Source: Flavobacteriales bacterium
Lineage (GTDB): Bacteria; Bacteroidota; Bacteroidia; Flavobacteriales; Flavobacteriaceae
Length of the DNA: 64,000 bases
Assembly: GCA_016777325.1 (NCBI GenBank)
Contig: JADHRQ010000002.1
Location: 22,215 to 86,214, forward strand
Direction: 5' to 3'
A model generated the notes under the pieces. The model had not been told where the DNA came from. It made no database searches and saw only the letters and a list, made by a program, of their open reading frames with translations. Each line of letters starts with the position of its first letter. Position 1 is the stretch's first letter. Position numbers and translations under genes: made by a program. Positions 60,342 to 64,000 of the stretch are shown one piece after another.

Positions 60342-60761
60342 TTGAAAAATAAACAATTAAAATATGATACTGCTTATCTTAAGATGGCAGATGAATGGTC
60401 CAAGCTTTCCTATTGTAAAAGAAGACAGGTTGGAGCATTAATTGTTAAAGACAAAATGATTATATCAGACGGATATAATGGGACTCCATCAGGATTTGAA
60501 AATTTTTGTGAGGATGAAGATGGTTACACAAAATGGTATGTTCTTCATGCCGAAGCAAATGCAATTGCTAAAGTTTCAGGCTCTACACAATCTACTAAAG
60601 GTTCTACATTATACATTACGCTTTCGCCATGTAAAGAATGCAGCAAGCTTATTTTTCAATCCGGAATAACTAGAGTTGTTTATTCTAAAAAATATAAGGA
60701 TCAATCAGGGATTGACTTTTTAGTTAAGTCTGGAATAAATATTGATTTTATTGAAATTTAG
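60342..60761 (+). CDS. dCMP deaminase family protein (TTG start)
   Basis: HAEANAIAKV and LSPCKECSKLI zinc motifs. Confidence 0.92.
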   Translation: MKNKQLKYDTAYLKMADEWSKLSYCKRRQVGALIVKDKMIISDGYNGTPSGFENFCEDEDGYTKWYVLHAEANAIAKVSGSTQSTKGSTLYITLSPCKECSKLIFQSGITRVVYSKKYKDQSGIDFLVKSGINIDFIEI

Positions 60762-60955
60762 TCTCGATATCTATTTTTAATTCTTTTAGAAATCATTAAA
60801 ATTAAAATTAGAATGAGAGCACATAATGAAAGTATAAAACATATTAGAGCAATTCTGTTTTCGTCTCCTAAAAAATTATAGACATTTAATTGTGTTAAGT
60901 TAAATACTACAAGTAAAATTGTTAAAAACAATAATATTTTTTCTAATTTTTTCAT
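60758..60955 (-). CDS. Small membrane protein, unknown function
   Basis: MKKLEKILLFLTILLVVFNLTQLNVYNFLGDENRIALICFILSLCALILILILMISKRIKN; two TM; shares stop overlap with dCMP deaminase. Confidence 0.55.
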   Translation of the reverse strand: MKKLEKILLFLTILLVVFNLTQLNVYNFLGDENRIALICFILSLCALILILILMISKRIKNRYRD

Positions 60956-61219
60956 TTTGTTAATGCAAACATAACTCAAAAAAATCTTAACTCTATTTTA
61001 AATCATCATTTTAATACCCAATTATAATAGAGATATTTAGATTTTTTTAAATCATTTTTTAACCAATAACTAATAATAATTTTGAAAAATTTTAATAAAA
61101 AAGTTATCCTTTTTCAATGTTAAAAACTTTATGTTAATCTTTCAAAACTCACTTTCAATATTCATATTAATTTTAAATATTTGAAGTAATGAAAACAAGC
61201 TCTAATCAAATTTATTAAT

Positions 61220-62197
61220 ATGCAGCAAGAACCACTTTTACAAGAAAACAAAGACAGATTTGTAATTTTCCCAATTGAACATCATGATATTTGGGAATGG
61301 TATAAAAAATGTGAAGCTAGTTTTTGGACTGCTGAAGAAATTGATCTTCACTCAGATTTAAATGATTGGAGTGAGAAACTTAATGATGATGAAAGATATT
61401 TTATAAAACACATACTGGCATTCTTTGCAGCATCTGATGGAATCGTAAATGAAAATCTAGCAGAAAATTTTGTAAATGAAGTTCAATATTCTGAGGCTAA
61501 ATTTTTCTATGGATTTCAAATTATGATGGAAAATATTCATTCAGAAACATACTCTTTGCTCATAGACACATATGTTAAGGATGATAAAGAAAAGGACAAA
61601 CTATTTAAAGCCATTGAAACTTTTCCTGCAATTAAGAAAAAAGCAGATTGGGCTCTTAAATGGATTGAATCTGATTCTTTTGCTGAAAGACTTATAGCAT
61701 TTGCTGGTGTTGAGGGTATATTCTTTTCAGGCTCATTTTGTTCAATCTTTTGGCTTAAGAAAAGAGGACTTATGCCTGGTTTAACTTTTTCAAATGAATT
61801 AATTTCAAGAGACGAAGGTGTACATTGTGATTTTGCAGTTCACCTTCACAACAATCACATAATTAATAAGGTTCCAAAAGAGAGAATTAGAGAGATATTA
61901 ATCGATGCCCTAAATATCGAGAGAGAATTTATAACAGAATCTTTGCCTGTTAGTCTTATTGGTATGAATGCGAAATTAATGACTCAATATCTAGAGTTTG
62001 TAACAGATAGACTTTTAGATCAATTTGAGTGTGAGAAAGAATTTAACGTAACAAATCCATTCGATTTTATGGATATGATAAACCTTCAAGGTAAAACCAA
62101 TTTCTTTGAAAAAAGAGTTGCTGAATACCAGAAAGCAGGTGTTCTAAATAATGATAAAAAAGAAGAGTCAAACTTCGGTCTTGACGAGGACTTTTAA
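61220..62197 (+). CDS. nrdB: Ribonucleoside-diphosphate reductase beta subunit, class I
   Basis: [66 protein letters not shown]. Confidence 0.96.
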   Translation: MQQEPLLQENKDRFVIFPIEHHDIWEWYKKCEASFWTAEEIDLHSDLNDWSEKLNDDERYFIKHILAFFAASDGIVNENLAENFVNEVQYSEAKFFYGFQIMMENIHSETYSLLIDTYVKDDKEKDKLFKAIETFPAIKKKADWALKWIESDSFAERLIAFAGVEGIFFSGSFCSIFWLKKRGLMPGLTFSNELISRDEGVHCDFAVHLHNNHIINKVPKERIREILIDALNIEREFITESLPVSLIGMNAKLMTQYLEFVTDRLLDQFECEKEFNVTNPFDFMDMINLQGKTNFFEKRVAEYQKAGVLNNDKKEESNFGLDEDF

Positions 62198-62249
62198 AAT
62201 AATCATTTAAATAATTTTTTTTGAATAATGATATAACAGTGATATAGAT

Positions 62250-64000
62250 ATGTTTGTAATTAAAAGAGATGGGAAGAAAGAGCCTATAATGTTTGATAAA
62301 ATAACCGCAAGGATTAAAAAACTTTGTTATGGTTTCAATGAATTAGTTGATCCTGTTAGGGTTGCGATGAGAGTAATTGAAGGTCTCTATGATGGAGTAA
62401 CAACTTCTGAATTAGATAATCTTGCTGCTGAAATTGCAGCTACTATGACAACAACTCACCCAGACTATGCTTCATTGGCAGCTAGGATTTCTATTTCAAA
62501 CCTGCATAAAAATACTCTTAAGTCATTTTCAGAAACAATGAAAGATTTACATGAATATGTAAATCCAATTACCGGAAAAAAAGCTCCTTTATTATCCGAT
62601 GAAGTAATGAAGGTGATTAAGAAAAACTCAGAGCTATTAGACTCAAAAATTATTTATAATAGAGACTTCGGCTATGATTACTTTGGATTTAAAACTTTAG
62701 AGAGATCCTATTTATTGAAAATTAATGGAAAAATTGTAGAGAGACCTCAACATATGTTAATGAGAGTTTCTGTTGGTATACATTTAGATGATATAGATGC
62801 TGTAATTGACACCTATGAGCTAATGTCAAAAAAATACTTTACTCATGCTACACCAACTCTTTTTAATGCAGGTACACCTAAACCTCAGATGTCTTCTTGT
62901 TTCCTTCTAACAATGAAAGATGATAGTATAGATGGAATTTATGATACACTAAAACAAACTGCTAAAATCTCACAATCTGCAGGAGGTATTGGTCTTTCAA
63001 TTCATAATATAAGATCAACAGGTTCATATATATCAGGAACAAATGGAACATCTAATGGGATAGTCCCAATGTTAAGAGTTTTTAATGATACAGCAAGATA
63101 TGTAGATCAGGGTGGTGGAAAAAGAAAGGGTTCTTTTGCAATTTATATTGAACCTTGGCATGCTGATATATATGACTTTCTTGATCTAAAGAAAAATCAT
63201 GGTAAAGAAGAAATGAGAGCGAGAGATTTATTCTATGCGATGTGGATGCCAGATTTATTTATGAAGAGGGTTGAAAATAATGAAGAATGGACTTTAATGT
63301 GTCCAAACGAGTGTCCAGGATTATACGATTGTCATGGAGATGAGTTCGATAAGCTTTATTTAAAGTATGAAAAGCAATCAAAAGGTAGAAAATCAATAAA
63401 AGCAAGAGAGCTATGGGAAAAAATTCTAGAGTCTCAAATTGAGACTGGAACACCATACATGTTATATAAAGACTCTGCTAACAGAAAATCAAATCAGAAG
63501 AACTTAGGAACTATAAGGTCTTCAAATTTATGTACTGAAATATTAGAGTATACATCAGAAGATGAAATAGCAGTTTGTAACTTAGCATCAATTGCTCTTC
63601 CAATGTTTGTTGAAGATGGTGAATTCAATCATCAAAAATTATATGATGTAACTGTGAGGGTAACAAAAAATCTTAATAAAGTTATAGACAGAAATTACTA
63701 TCCTGTTAAAGAAGCAGAAAATTCAAATCTTAGACACAGGCCAATCGGTTTAGGTGTTCAAGGTTTGGCTGACGCATTTATTTTACTTAGACTTCCATTT
63801 ACATCTGACAAAGCAAAAGAATTAAATCAGGAGATTTTTGAAACTATTTATTATGGAGCTTTAAATGCATCTGTTGAAGAAGCTAAAAAAGATGGTCCAT
63901 ACCAAACTTATGAAGGATCACCAATTTCTCAAGGTGAATTTCAACATAATATGTGGGGAGTTAAAGATGAAGATTTAAGCGGAAGATGGGATTGGAATAA
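62250..64000 (+). CDS. nrdA: Ribonucleoside-diphosphate reductase alpha subunit, class I, truncated by window edge
   Basis: Open frame to window end, not in ORF track; [25 protein letters not shown] (ATP-cone), [47 protein letters not shown]. Confidence 0.95.
   Translation, partial: MFVIKRDGKKEPIMFDKITARIKKLCYGFNELVDPVRVAMRVIEGLYDGVTTSELDNLAAEIAATMTTTHPDYASLAARISISNLHKNTLKSFSETMKDLHEYVNPITGKKAPLLSDEVMKVIKKNSELLDSKIIYNRDFGYDYFGFKTLERSYLLKINGKIVERPQHMLMRVSVGIHLDDIDAVIDTYELMSKKYFTHATPTLFNAGTPKPQMSSCFLLTMKDDSIDGIYDTLKQTAKISQSAGGIGLSIHNIRSTGSYISGTNGTSNGIVPMLRVFNDTARYVDQGGGKRKGSFAIYIEPWHADIYDFLDLKKNHGKEEMRARDLFYAMWMPDLFMKRVENNEEWTLMCPNECPGLYDCHGDEFDKLYLKYEKQSKGRKSIKARELWEKILESQIETGTPYMLYKDSANRKSNQKNLGTIRSSNLCTEILEYTSEDEIAVCNLASIALPMFVEDGEFNHQKLYDVTVRVTKNLNKVIDRNYYPVKEAENSNLRHRPIGLGVQGLADAFILLRLPFTSDKAKELNQEIFETIYYGALNASVEEAKKDGPYQTYEGSPISQGEFQHNMWGVKDEDLSGRWDWN

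Noticed and set aside
1-64000. CRISPR arrays, prophage, transposons, toxin-antitoxin or classical defense systems
   Set aside because: No spaced direct repeats, integrases, transposases or defense-type proteins seen; almost all space is housekeeping or metabolic genes.

Overview
This is an AT-rich, densely packed chromosomal window that looks like a marine Bacteroidota/Flavobacteriia genome. The taxonomic call is inferred from gene order and from TAnnTTTG-type -7 promoter elements. I saw no tRNA, rRNA, CRISPR array, transposase or phage genes. Main content, left to right: (1) a sugar-oxidation locus with two DUF1080 proteins, two sugar isomerase/epimerase-like TIM barrels, a Gfo/Idh/MocA oxidoreductase, an MFS permease, a GMC oxidoreductase with its gluconate-2-dehydrogenase subunit-3 partner, a lipoprotein cytochrome c and an azurin, consistent with a 3-keto-glycoside pathway; (2) a transsulfuration enzyme, lpxH and hflX; (3) a complete moxR-DUF58-batABCDE aerotolerance operon with an extra two-domain membrane protein; (4) pheS, an ALDH7-like dehydrogenase, pyk, an IPExxxVDY-family gene, fabF, acpP, purN, rnhA, a pfkB-family kinase and purF; (5) rseP, SCO1 and feoAB with a Cys-rich protein; (6) an sdhCAB operon with an S10 serine carboxypeptidase between sdhA and sdhB; (7) a TonB receptor/HmuY plus porin/FMN-binding protein/histidine kinase locus with 19-bp Fur-like operators; (8) nrdB and partial nrdA. 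The best leads are two genes whose conserved reading frames have no ATG/GTG/TTG start and appear to use ATT, the apparent absence of rnc between fabF and IPExxxVDY, a candidate structured small RNA in the only sizeable convergent gap, shared-stop (TTAA/TTAG) tail-to-tail gene pairs, the operator pair forming an 18-bp perfect inverted repeat, and the S10 peptidase inside the sdh operon.
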